A stretch of DNA of 64,000 nucleotides from an uncultured Pelagibacteraceae bacterium (lineage in GTDB: Bacteria > Pseudomonadota > Alphaproteobacteria > Pelagibacterales > Pelagibacteraceae): positions 25,567 to 89,566 of the forward strand of contig CABZXO010000005.1 in assembly GCA_902529645.1 (NCBI GenBank), written 5' to 3'. Made by a program: the position numbers and the translations under genes. This document shows positions 18,072 to 26,691 of this stretch, one piece after another. The notes beneath the pieces were generated by a model. That model saw only the letters and a program-made list of their open reading frames with translations. It ran no database searches and was not told the DNA's origin. The first letter of the stretch is position 1. Each line of letters opens with the position of its first letter.

Positions 18072-19016
18072 TTAGCTGTACATACCCTCTTTCACTTTGA
18101 TCATTTTATACATAAGATCATTTAATGGGGTTTTAACACCATATTTTTTACCTATTTTTGAAACTGCACCACTAATAAAGTCTATTTCAGTTTTTCTCTT
18201 GTATTGAACATCAAAAGCCATTGATGACTTGTTAGTTTGCATCGAATCTACAATTTTATTAAACATAAATAAGCACTCATCTTCAGAAACATTTACACCA
18301 TCAGCAAGTGCAACTTCTCTAGTTTCTAAAATTATTTCTTTACCTAAACCGCAAGATACTTCATTTGCTTTGTTGTTTATATATAAGTCAGTATGATGTA
18401 GATCGAAAATTGCAGACAATGGACCAATTGCTGTTAAAGCAAAAAGTTTCATCCATTTTCTTTTTTTTACATCTTCTGCAGCAATCATTTCAAGGTTATG
18501 AGCTGTAAAAGTATCTGCTATCTCTTTTATTCGATGAGAAATTCCTCCCTCGTACTCACCAATCCAAGATGGCAACGAACCATGATTCATTATATGTCCT
18601 GGTCCCAAAATATTTGAAGCCTGTGTAGTTGTTCCTCCTATCACTTTTTCATCACCCACAATACTTTGAATAATTGATTCATGACCGATACCATTTTGAA
18701 AAGACATGAATACTGTTTTATCTCCTATTATATTTTTAATACTATTTAATGCTGGATCTAAAGCTGTTGCTTTACACATAACAATTACAGCATCCACTTT
18801 GTCTAAAGAAGATGGATCTGAGGTAGCTTTGACTTTAATTATTCGATCACCTCCATGTCCGTCCATTTTCAAACCATCTTTATTAATTGCATCTACATGT
18901 TCTTTCCAAACATCAATTAGAATTACACTTAAACCTTTTTCAGCAAGTAAACCACCAAACAAGCAACCCATTGCTCCTGCACCAAGCACAGCAACTTTTA
19001 AATTTTTATTAATCAT
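18072..19016 (-). CDS. Ketopantoate reductase (PanE/ApbA) family protein
   Basis: A 314-aa NAD(P)-dependent reductase with N-terminal VAVLGAGAMGCLFGG (Rossmann GxGxxG), FQNGIGHE, the catalytic Lys region KKRKWMKLFALTAIGPLSA and C-terminal EIDFISGAVSKIGKKYGVKTPLND. PanE reduces 2-dehydropantoate to pantoate, but the family also contains reductases of other 2-keto acids. The surrounding oxygenases, DUF1907 protein and PanB-like protein suggest catabolism rather than vitamin synthesis. Divergent from the DUF1907 gene across 88 nt. Confidence 0.82.
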   Translation of the reverse strand: MINKNLKVAVLGAGAMGCLFGGLLAEKGLSVILIDVWKEHVDAINKDGLKMDGHGGDRIIKVKATSDPSSLDKVDAVIVMCKATALDPALNSIKNIIGDKTVFMSFQNGIGHESIIQSIVGDEKVIGGTTTQASNILGPGHIMNHGSLPSWIGEYEGGISHRIKEIADTFTAHNLEMIAAEDVKKRKWMKLFALTAIGPLSAIFDLHHTDLYINNKANEVSCGLGKEIILETREVALADGVNVSEDECLFMFNKIVDSMQTNKSSMAFDVQYKRKTEIDFISGAVSKIGKKYGVKTPLNDLMYKMIKVKEGMYS

Positions 19017-19104
19017 CGTTATTTTATCTCAAATTATTTATGTATAGAAATTATATATATTATCTATAGACATTATGCAAAATAAATAATAGCTTATTAA
19101 CATC

Positions 19105-20082
19105 ATGCAATTAAAAATAGAAAAAGGAACTTTCAAAGAATATTCATTAGAGAATATTTCAGATTCATTAAGAAAAGGATTGTCTGAAAATTTCAAAAAA
19201 GTTGAAATAGAAGTGGTAGATTGTCCTAATCTTAGAGATTGGGATTGTCCATCAGAAGGAATCAGTGGAAATCAAAAAATAATAGACGTTGGTGGAGAGC
19301 CTTATATGCATGATCCAAAATTTATTGGTGCAGAGTTTGACTATCAAGAAATATCTAGAATGATTGGCTCTGAAAAATCTTATGCTTTAGGAGCTGGATC
19401 AGGCGCAATGTCATGCTTAGATGGTCACTGTGGAGAATTAATTATTAATGAAAATTTAATTACTGATGAGTCTAAATCAATAATTGCAAGAGTAAGTCCA
19501 GAAAAAAAATGTATTGTTGAAAAATATTCTGCAAAAAAACATGGTGGACTTGGAAACATTTATTACACAAATGGTAAAAAAGGAAAAGTTATTAAAATAA
19601 AAATTAAAGGTAGAAAAGGAAAACAAGGTTCTTTACCTCAAGCAATGAGGTCTTCTTTATCAAAAAATTTAAACATTAAAAATAACGAGCATATGTCTCT
19701 CTCTGGTGTATTTAGAGTGTTAGATGGAAAAATAAGATCACATGTTCAACCAGATTATAAAGATATTAAGTATGAGTATTACGATCCAAAACAAATGAAA
19801 TGTGTTAAGGATTTTCTTCAATTTTATGAACCGGTTGGACCAAAATTGCAGTGTTATACAGTTCTTTGGACTGGTGATCCTACAGGAGGAAAATTAAATT
19901 TAAGGGAGTCTGGTGAGCATACTCACTTTCATTCTTACGAACACGATAGAGATGCTGGTCATTATCATTTTGACGTGACACCTAATGAGATAGAATATGA
20001 AGGATATTTCAATACTGCAACGGAAGTACACAGAGTAAACAATATTTATAAAGAACTACTAAATAAAAATAGTATTGAATAG
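19105..20082 (+). CDS. DUF1907 (C11orf54/PTD012-like) putative zinc ester hydrolase
   Basis: A 325-aa protein that resembles the eukaryotic C11orf54 family along its length: VGGEPYMHDP, ALGAGSGAMSC, a VSPEKKCIVEKYS segment, GVFRVLDGKIRSHVQPD, and a C-terminal histidine cluster HTHFHSYEHDRDAGHYHFD (H272, H274, H276, H280, H286, H288) followed by TPNEIEYEGYF. In the human protein such histidines bind zinc and esterase activity has been reported. No signal peptide. First gene of a three-gene plus-strand unit with a MarR-like regulator and a PanB-like protein. Natural substrate unknown; a lactone or ester is possible by inference. Confidence 0.78.
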   Translation: MQLKIEKGTFKEYSLENISDSLRKGLSENFKKVEIEVVDCPNLRDWDCPSEGISGNQKIIDVGGEPYMHDPKFIGAEFDYQEISRMIGSEKSYALGAGSGAMSCLDGHCGELIINENLITDESKSIIARVSPEKKCIVEKYSAKKHGGLGNIYYTNGKKGKVIKIKIKGRKGKQGSLPQAMRSSLSKNLNIKNNEHMSLSGVFRVLDGKIRSHVQPDYKDIKYEYYDPKQMKCVKDFLQFYEPVGPKLQCYTVLWTGDPTGGKLNLRESGEHTHFHSYEHDRDAGHYHFDVTPNEIEYEGYFNTATEVHRVNNIYKELLNKNSIE

Positions 20083-20109
20083 AAAACTGAATGTGTTTAA
20101 ATTTATTTA

Positions 20110-20526
20110 ATGAAAAGACAGTTTAAATACCCAAAACACTTCGAAGAACAAAAAAAAATTCCAAAATTAACTCAAAAGAGAATTCAACTAGCAGAAATAT
20201 CACTTGGTGATTTTGAAGGAAGATTAGCCAATGAGTTATTGAATTGGTTTTCTTTAACTCCACAACATTGGATAATGTTACATATGGTTATGCTTGCTTA
20301 TTACAAAAATAAATCAATTACTAAAAATCAACTACTTAAAGTAATTGAGAAATCATATTTGACTTCAAACGTCTATATCGATACAGCCATTAAAAAAGGT
20401 TATTTTAGAATTATTAGAAATGAGAGAGACAAAAGATCTATTTTTATCTTGCCCTCTGTAATTACCATTAAAACCTTTGAGGAGTTTATTGATAGAAGAG
20501 ATATTCTTTATAAAGGAATTAAATGA
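20110..20526 (+). CDS. MarR-like winged-helix transcriptional regulator (small)
   Basis: A 138-aa protein whose second half reads as a winged helix: SITKNQLLKVIEKSYLTSNVYIDTAIKKGYF, then the wing FRIIRNERDKRSIFILPS. DxRS in the wing is typical of MarR-type proteins. The N-terminal part is helical with WFSLTPQHWIMLHMV. Its stop overlaps the start of the PanB-like gene (ATGA). It is the only recognisable DNA-binding regulator in the catabolic region and may control the divergent promoters at 19017-19104. Confidence 0.6.
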   Translation: MKRQFKYPKHFEEQKKIPKLTQKRIQLAEISLGDFEGRLANELLNWFSLTPQHWIMLHMVMLAYYKNKSITKNQLLKVIEKSYLTSNVYIDTAIKKGYFRIIRNERDKRSIFILPSVITIKTFEEFIDRRDILYKGIK

Positions 20527-21338
20527 AGAATATTTATACATGGGCCGCTAAACCAGCGAAGCGAACTTTGACTGTAGCAGATTTAAAAGCAGCTAAAGGA
20601 AAAAGAAAATTTACACAAGTTACAGCAAATAGCGTTGAAGAAGCTGATGCGGCTGAAAAGGCAGGCTTTGATATGATTATATCAAACGCAAAAAATGTAA
20701 TTCCTGTAAGAGAAGGTTCAAGAAATTTATTCTTAACAGCAGCTTTAGTATTAAATGAGTTTGTAACAGCAGATGATATTATGCGTGGCGCTTTTAAAGC
20801 GTTAGAGAATGGTGCAGATGCAGTTATGACTCCCAGAAGTATGGATATAGTTGAAATGTTAGCTAAGGAAGATGTTCCAGTTATGGGGCATTTAGGTTTG
20901 GTTCCAAGAAAATCTACTTGGATAGGTGGCTTGAGAGCAGTGGGCAAAACTGCGGATGAAGCATATGATTTATTTCAAAAGTTTAAAAGATTAGAAGATG
21001 CAGGTGCTTTTTCTGCAGAATGTGAAGTTATACCTGAAAATGTAATGGGTGAAATTTCAAAGCGCACAGATATTGTTACTGTTTCATTAGGTTCAGGAAA
21101 AAATGCTGATGTAATGTATTTATTTATGGAAGATATTTGTGGTGATACTGAAAATCCTCCACGGCATTCTAAAGCATACGGAAATTTATTAAGACTAAGA
21201 GGTGAAATTAAAATTGAAAGAGTAAAAGCACTTAGAGCTTTTAAAAAGGATTCAATGACTGGTAAATTTCCAGGAAAAAAACAATCATCTAATTTAGAAA
21301 AAAAACAATTTGAGAAATTTTTAGATCAATTAGATTAG
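20523..21338 (+). CDS. PanB-like protein (ketopantoate hydroxymethyltransferase superfamily) lacking canonical metal residues
   Basis: A 271-aa TIM-barrel protein. Strong PanB-like segments are VPVMGHLGLVPRKSTWIGGLRAVGKT and EDAGAFSAECEVIPENVM, which keeps the catalytic Glu position. The usual metal-binding stretches are altered: GDS of PanB is SNA here (MIISNAKN), the ADLPF Asp is missing (LFLTAALV), and KIEGG is MTPRS. True ketopantoate synthesis is therefore doubtful; a lyase or aldolase of the phosphoenolpyruvate-mutase superfamily with another substrate is more likely. Coupled by ATGA to the regulator gene; convergent and overlapping by 4 nt with the HpcH aldolase gene. Confidence 0.7.
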   Translation: MKNIYTWAAKPAKRTLTVADLKAAKGKRKFTQVTANSVEEADAAEKAGFDMIISNAKNVIPVREGSRNLFLTAALVLNEFVTADDIMRGAFKALENGADAVMTPRSMDIVEMLAKEDVPVMGHLGLVPRKSTWIGGLRAVGKTADEAYDLFQKFKRLEDAGAFSAECEVIPENVMGEISKRTDIVTVSLGSGKNADVMYLFMEDICGDTENPPRHSKAYGNLLRLRGEIKIERVKALRAFKKDSMTGKFPGKKQSSNLEKKQFEKFLDQLD

Positions 21339-22129
21339 TAAGTTGCGTTATCGTCTTTTTTGGATAATGAACCTTTCATTTTATCAACTGTAGCTTTTGC
21401 ACCAGCACTTAGAGCCCTTAAATCAGATGCTATAGTTACAAAATTAAAACCTTTTTCAATCATCTTGGTTGCATATTCTGTAGTACCATTATGAATTCCT
21501 GCAAAAATATTATTTTTTTTAGCATGTTCTAAAATTCTTAAAATTTCTGAATAAGCTTTTGAAGACTCAGGTCTATCAAAACCAGGTTTTTCACCTATAG
21601 CTAAACTTAGGTCAGCTGGTCCAATATAAATACCATCAACACCTGGTGTAGACATAATTTCATCAAGATTTTCTAGTGATTCTTTTGTTTCTATCATTGC
21701 TAATTTAAGTATTTCGTCATTTGCGTGATCTGCATAATCAGCTCCACCATAAATTAAACCTCTTACAGGACCAAAACTTCTATAACCGTCTGGTGGATAC
21801 ATACATGCTTGTACAAAATTTTCTGCTTCTTTTTTATTACTTACCATTGGGCATATAATTCCATAACATCCAGCATCTAATATTTTCATTATTTGACCAG
21901 GTTCATTCCAATTTACTCTTGCTAAAGGAGTTACCTCTGTTGTTGATATTGTTTGCATCATTGGTAGCGCATTACTGTAATCAACTAAACCATGTTGCAT
22001 ATCTACAGTTAGAGAGTCCCAACCTTGATGAGCCATTGCTTCAGCTGATGCAGTACTTGGAATTGCACACCAGCCATTGATGACGGGTTTGCCGCCTTTC
22101 ATCATTTGTTTAACTTTATTTTTTCTCAT
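21335..22129 (-). CDS. HpcH/HpaI family aldolase
   Basis: A 264-aa class II pyruvate aldolase. Motifs are WDSLTVDMQHGLVDY (catalytic His), ARVNWNEPGQIMKILDAGCYGIICPMV, metal-binding Glu in MIETKESLENLDEI, GIYIGPADLSLAIG (metal Asp), and GIHNGTTEYA. It should cleave a 4-hydroxy-2-oxo acid to pyruvate plus an aldehyde. The aldehyde dehydrogenase gene 4 nt upstream in the same operon would then oxidise the aldehyde product. Relatives act on 2-keto-3-deoxy-rhamnonate, galactarate-derived acids or hydroxyketovalerate. Confidence 0.88.
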   Translation of the reverse strand: MRKNKVKQMMKGGKPVINGWCAIPSTASAEAMAHQGWDSLTVDMQHGLVDYSNALPMMQTISTTEVTPLARVNWNEPGQIMKILDAGCYGIICPMVSNKKEAENFVQACMYPPDGYRSFGPVRGLIYGGADYADHANDEILKLAMIETKESLENLDEIMSTPGVDGIYIGPADLSLAIGEKPGFDRPESSKAYSEILRILEHAKKNNIFAGIHNGTTEYATKMIEKGFNFVTIASDLRALSAGAKATVDKMKGSLSKKDDNATY

Positions 22130-22133
22130 TAAT

Positions 22134-23576
22134 TTAGATTTTTAAGCCCATGTGAGTATATTTCACATTTAGATAATCTTTAATTGCTCCTGAGCCACCT
22201 TCACGACCATAACCAGTTTGTTTTATTCCCCCGAATGGTGCTTCAGCAATTGCAACAACACCAGTATTAACTGCAACACAACCAGACTCTAATTTTTCAG
22301 ACCCTATATGAGCCTTATCCATAGAATTAGTGTACAAATAGCTACATAATCCTAGGTCATTGTCATTTGCTCTTTCAATTACTTCATCAAAAGTTTTAAA
22401 AGTTAAAATTGGAACTAATGGACCAAAAGGTTCTTCTTTCATTATTGTAAAATTATCTTTTACATCATCAAAAACTGTTGGTTCATAATAATATCCTTTA
22501 TTGAAACCAGAAGGTTTTTGTCCACCCATTAACACTTTAGCTCCTTCTTTTTTGGTAGTTTCAACTAGTTTTTCTATTTCCTCTAATCTTTTTGCAGTAG
22601 TTAAAGGTCCTAAATCAACACCTTCGTCCATACCGTTACCAATTTTTAATTTTTTTGCTCTTTCGATAAAAGCATCAACAAACTCATCTTTTCTATTTTC
22701 TTGAATATAAAATCTATTTGGTGAAATACAGACTTGACCGTTATTTCTAAATTTACCGGTTATAGCTATATCAGCTACTTTATTCATGTCCACATCTTCA
22801 CATACAATAAAAGGCGAGTGTCCGCTAAGCTCCATAGTAACTCTTTGAACTTTATCAGCTGCTTTTTTTAAAATAATTTTTCCAACTCTAGTTGATCCAG
22901 TAACAGAAACTTTTTTAATAATATCAGATTCCATTAATTCATTTGATATTTCAGCAGGATCACCCGACAAAAGACTCACAACTCCATCTGGTACTCCAGC
23001 TTCTTTGCAAATGTTAACTAATTCCATCACAGCACCAGGAGTAATTACGTCAGGTTTACAAATTACAGAACATCCTGCAGCTAAAGCAGTAGAAATTTTT
23101 CTTGATGCTAAGACTATTGGAAAATTCCAAGGAACTAAAGCTGCAACAACTCCTACGGGTTGATAATAAACATGAACTCTAGTATCTGGAAATCTACTTT
23201 GTTGTGTTTGACCATAAATCCTTTTTGTTTCCTCAGCATTCCACTCAAAAATATCAGCTCCACCACCAACTTCACCAACCGCTTCTGTTAAAGGTTTTCC
23301 AACTTCAAGAGTTAACCATTTTGCAATAATATCTTTTCTCTCTCTCATCATGTCTGCAATTTTTCTAAGCACGTAAGCTCTTTGCCATGGAGCGGTGTTT
23401 TTCCAAACTTCCAAACCTTTTTCTGCAGACTTTAATGCTTTTTGTACTTCAATAGATGAAGCTTTCGATGCTTTTCCAATCACTTCCTCAGTTGCAGGGT
23501 TGATTACATCATAAGTTTCTTTTTTTTCAGCTTGCTGCCATTTACCATCAATGAATTGTCCAAATTTTTCGTACAT
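22134..23576 (-). CDS. NAD(P)-dependent aldehyde dehydrogenase (succinate-semialdehyde dehydrogenase-like)
   Basis: A 480-aa ALDH. It has VVAALVPWNFPIVLASRKI, cofactor motif VTGSTRVGK, general-base Glu in TMELSGHSPFIV, catalytic Cys in NNGQVCISPNRFYI, and KEEPFGPLVPI. C-terminal GGIKQTGYGREGG is typical of GabD/AldA-like enzymes. It is not the methylmalonate-semialdehyde type (IolA). Four nt before the HpcH aldolase gene, so it likely oxidises that aldolase's aldehyde product, such as glycolaldehyde, lactaldehyde or a semialdehyde. Confidence 0.9.
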   Translation of the reverse strand: MYEKFGQFIDGKWQQAEKKETYDVINPATEEVIGKASKASSIEVQKALKSAEKGLEVWKNTAPWQRAYVLRKIADMMRERKDIIAKWLTLEVGKPLTEAVGEVGGGADIFEWNAEETKRIYGQTQQSRFPDTRVHVYYQPVGVVAALVPWNFPIVLASRKISTALAAGCSVICKPDVITPGAVMELVNICKEAGVPDGVVSLLSGDPAEISNELMESDIIKKVSVTGSTRVGKIILKKAADKVQRVTMELSGHSPFIVCEDVDMNKVADIAITGKFRNNGQVCISPNRFYIQENRKDEFVDAFIERAKKLKIGNGMDEGVDLGPLTTAKRLEEIEKLVETTKKEGAKVLMGGQKPSGFNKGYYYEPTVFDDVKDNFTIMKEEPFGPLVPILTFKTFDEVIERANDNDLGLCSYLYTNSMDKAHIGSEKLESGCVAVNTGVVAIAEAPFGGIKQTGYGREGGSGAIKDYLNVKYTHMGLKI

Positions 23577-23668
23577 AGAATTTATTTTTAAGTTTACTTA
23601 ATTAGGTTTTTTAATTTATAATTAAAATTATATATAAACACTATACATATTAAAAGATAAACATATTT

Positions 23669-25513
23669 ATGAAAAAAATTACCCTTACATGTGCTCATGC
23701 AATAGTTAAATATTTAATTGCTCAGAAAATATTAATTAACGGCAAAAAAGAACCTTTATTTCCAGGTGTCTTTGGAATTTTTGGACATGGAAACGTAGCT
23801 TGCTTAGGTCAAGCATTAGAGGAAAATCAAAAAGATCTTCCAACATATAGAGGTCATCATGAGCAAAATATGGCTCTTACAGGAATTGGCTATGCAAGAG
23901 CAAAAAGAAGACAACAAATTTTTGTTGCGACATCATCTGTTGGACCTGGAGCAACAAATATGATTACAGCTGCTGCGGTTGCTATGAGCAATAGATTACC
24001 AATTTTATTTTTACCTGGTGATACTTATGCAAATAGAATGCCAGATCCAGTATTGCAACAAGTTGAACAATTTAACAACCCAAGCACAACTGCAAACGAT
24101 GCTTTTAAACCAGTTACGCGATATTTTGATCGTATCACAAGACCCGAACAAATAATTCAATCATTTCCAATAGCAGTTCAAACAATGTTAGATCCAGCTG
24201 ATTGTGGCCCAGCTTGTATTTCGTTGAGTCAAGATATCCAAGGTCAAACTTTTGATTATCCATTAGAATTTTTTCAAGAAAAAGTTCACACGATTCGAAG
24301 ACCAAGACCAGATGAATTTCAAATAAAAGAAGCAGCTGTTAAAATTAAATCTTCAAAAAATCCAATAATAATATCTGGAGGTGGAGTATTTTATTCAGAT
24401 GCAACGGAAGAATTAAGTCAGTTTGCAATTAAACACAACATCCCAGTTACACAAACTGTAATGGGCTACTCAACAATGAAGAGAGACCATTCTCATTTTG
24501 CAGGTCAAATTGGAGGTCTAGGAGGAAAAAATACAAATACATTAGCTAAAGAAACTGATCTTGCTATTGCGGTTGGAACAAAACTTGCTGACTTTACAAC
24601 AGGATCATGGGCAAATTTTGAAAACGAAAATTTCAAATTAGTTTCTATTAATGTATCAAGATATGATGCTAATAAACATTTAGCACAAGCAGTTGTTGGA
24701 GATGCAAAAGTTTCATTAACTGAACTTTCTCAAGCTTTAGGTGACTGGAAAGTAGGAGAAGATTGGAATAAAAAATCTCAAATTGAGCTTAAGTCGTGGA
24801 ATGAGCATATAGATAAAGAGAGTGCTCCAACTAATCAGGAAGTCCCAAGTTATGTTCAAGCAATTGGTGCAATCTATAGAAATTCTGATTCAACAGATAT
24901 TGCAGTTACAGCTGCAGGAGGTTTAGTTGGTGAGGTAATTCAAGTTTGGAGACCAAGAGAACTAAATACTCATGAAACAGAATGGGGTTTTAGTTGTATG
25001 GGTTATGAAATTTCTGGAGCTTTGGGAATCAAAATGGCAAATCCAGACAAAGAAGTAATTTCTTTTGTAGGAGATGGATCTTATTTATTAAATAATACCG
25101 ACATTTATTCTTCAGTTATCACAAAAAAAAAATTGATTATAATTGTTTGTGACAACGGAGGCTTTGCAGTTATTAATCGATTACAATTATTTAAAGGTGG
25201 TAAAGAGTACAACAACTTATTAAAGAGTTCTAACACACCTGGCTTAGTTGATGTAGATTTTGCAAAACATGCGGAAAGTATGGGTGCAAAATCTGAACAC
25301 GTTACTTCAATCTCAGATCTTGAAGCTGCATTTAAAAGAGCAAAAGCATCTGATGTGACTTATGTTATTTCAATTAAAACTCATGCTTACAAATGGATTG
25401 AAGGCTCATCTTTTTGGGATAGTCCAACTTTAGAAATTTCTACAACTAAAGAAAATGAAGAGGCTTTAAAACTTTATAAAGAAGGAAAAGGTAAACAAAG
25501 ACAAGGTGTATAA
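23669..25513 (+). CDS. iolD: 3D-(3,5/4)-trihydroxycyclohexane-1,2-dione acylhydrolase
   Basis: A 614-aa ThDP-dependent enzyme. The N-terminus has PGVFGIFGHGNVACLGQAL and TYRGHHEQNMA (catalytic Glu) then SSVGPGATNMITAAAVAMSNRLPILFLPGD, all typical of IolD. The C-terminal ThDP-Mg motif is GDGSYLLNNTDIYSSV...CDNGG. It opens the ring of the IolE product to give 5-deoxyglucuronate. The gene stands with a Gfo/Idh gene 6 nt downstream, about 18 kb from iolE. IolB, IolC and IolJ are not in the window. Confidence 0.93.
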   Translation: MKKITLTCAHAIVKYLIAQKILINGKKEPLFPGVFGIFGHGNVACLGQALEENQKDLPTYRGHHEQNMALTGIGYARAKRRQQIFVATSSVGPGATNMITAAAVAMSNRLPILFLPGDTYANRMPDPVLQQVEQFNNPSTTANDAFKPVTRYFDRITRPEQIIQSFPIAVQTMLDPADCGPACISLSQDIQGQTFDYPLEFFQEKVHTIRRPRPDEFQIKEAAVKIKSSKNPIIISGGGVFYSDATEELSQFAIKHNIPVTQTVMGYSTMKRDHSHFAGQIGGLGGKNTNTLAKETDLAIAVGTKLADFTTGSWANFENENFKLVSINVSRYDANKHLAQAVVGDAKVSLTELSQALGDWKVGEDWNKKSQIELKSWNEHIDKESAPTNQEVPSYVQAIGAIYRNSDSTDIAVTAAGGLVGEVIQVWRPRELNTHETEWGFSCMGYEISGALGIKMANPDKEVISFVGDGSYLLNNTDIYSSVITKKKLIIIVCDNGGFAVINRLQLFKGGKEYNNLLKSSNTPGLVDVDFAKHAESMGAKSEHVTSISDLEAAFKRAKASDVTYVISIKTHAYKWIEGSSFWDSPTLEISTTKENEEALKLYKEGKGKQRQGV

Positions 25514-25519
25514 ACCTTT

Positions 25520-26677
25520 ATGAATAAAATTTTTAAAGTCGGTCTTATTGGCTGTGGGCATATTTCAGAAACTTATTTTAGAGCACAAGAGTATTTTAAT
25601 AATATTAGGATAGTTAAATGTGCTGATATAAATATGGATGCGGCAAAAAAATGTGCAATACATTACAATATTGAAGCTGTAACCATTGAGGAAATTTTGA
25701 ATGATAAAGAAATTGAAATAATACTCAATCTAACAATACCTGCAGCACATTTTGAAGTTTCTAAAATGGCTTTAGAAAATGGCAAACATTCTTATGCTGA
25801 AAAACCTTTGTCAGTTGATTTTGATGATGGAAAAAAATTAATAGAAATTGCTTTAAATAAAAATTTATATCTTGGGAATGCGCCAGATACATTTTTAGGA
25901 GGAGGAATACAAAAAACCCGAGAATTAATTGATAACGGAGTTATTGGAGATATCAAGTTAGGTAATGCTATTTTTGCTTATCCAGGAATTCAATCTTATC
26001 ATCCAAATCCAGAACCATGGTTTGCTAAAAATGAAGGTGGACCAGTTATAGATATGGGACCATACTACTTAACAGCATTAGTAAATTTAATTGGTCCAGC
26101 AAAACAGGTTCAAGGAAGATGTACAAAAGTTTTTGAAGAAAGAGAAATTGGAATTGGTCACAAAAAAGGTCAAAAATTTAAAGTTGATACTCCAACAACT
26201 TATTTAGCAACTATACAGTTTGAAAATGATTGTATAATTCAAATAACTTTATCATTTGATGTGGTAGCACATCAAAGAAACCATATTGAGCTTTATGGAA
26301 ACAAAGGATCAATTATTGTTCCAGATCCAAACATGTTTGGTGGCTCTGCTTTTGTCTCAGTTACAGCTGGAGGTAATTGGGGAGAACATAAAACAGATAT
26401 GATGCCTTTAGGAAAGATTAATATAAAGAGTCAAAGCTCCAGAGCAAACGAATCACCAACTAATGCAAATTACCGAGGGGTTGGATTATCAGAAATGGCG
26501 TATGCAATTGAAAATAATTTAGAGCATCGATGTAACGGAGAGTTGTCACTGCATGTATTAGATATAATAGACTCTACAATGAGAGCTTCACAAACCGGAG
26601 TTCCTCAAGAAATAAAAACCACATGTAAAAAACCAAAACCTTTTACACTTGAAGAAATTAAAAAAATATTAAATTAA
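25520..26677 (+). CDS. Gfo/Idh/MocA family oxidoreductase
   Basis: A 385-aa dehydrogenase. Rossmann GLIGCGHIS is near residue 9, the catalytic Lys in AEKPLSVDFDDG, and the active-site segment NEGGPVIDMGPYYLTALVNLIGPA. It is one of four members of this family in the window and the only one coupled to iolD (6 nt apart). It may feed an alternative inositol isomer or derivative into the inosose pathway. Substrate unknown. Confidence 0.85.
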   Translation: MNKIFKVGLIGCGHISETYFRAQEYFNNIRIVKCADINMDAAKKCAIHYNIEAVTIEEILNDKEIEIILNLTIPAAHFEVSKMALENGKHSYAEKPLSVDFDDGKKLIEIALNKNLYLGNAPDTFLGGGIQKTRELIDNGVIGDIKLGNAIFAYPGIQSYHPNPEPWFAKNEGGPVIDMGPYYLTALVNLIGPAKQVQGRCTKVFEEREIGIGHKKGQKFKVDTPTTYLATIQFENDCIIQITLSFDVVAHQRNHIELYGNKGSIIVPDPNMFGGSAFVSVTAGGNWGEHKTDMMPLGKINIKSQSSRANESPTNANYRGVGLSEMAYAIENNLEHRCNGELSLHVLDIIDSTMRASQTGVPQEIKTTCKKPKPFTLEEIKKILN

Positions 26678-26691
26678 AAAATAGTTAAGTT

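Noticed and set aside
20523..21338. Naming the gene panB
   Set aside because: Three canonical metal-binding segments are replaced and the neighbours are catabolic, so the classical function is not supported.
22134..23576. Aldehyde dehydrogenase as IolA (methylmalonate-semialdehyde dehydrogenase)
   Set aside because: The active-site context NNGQVCISPNRFY and C-terminal motifs fit the GabD/AldA group, not the CMALS-type CoA-acylating enzyme.
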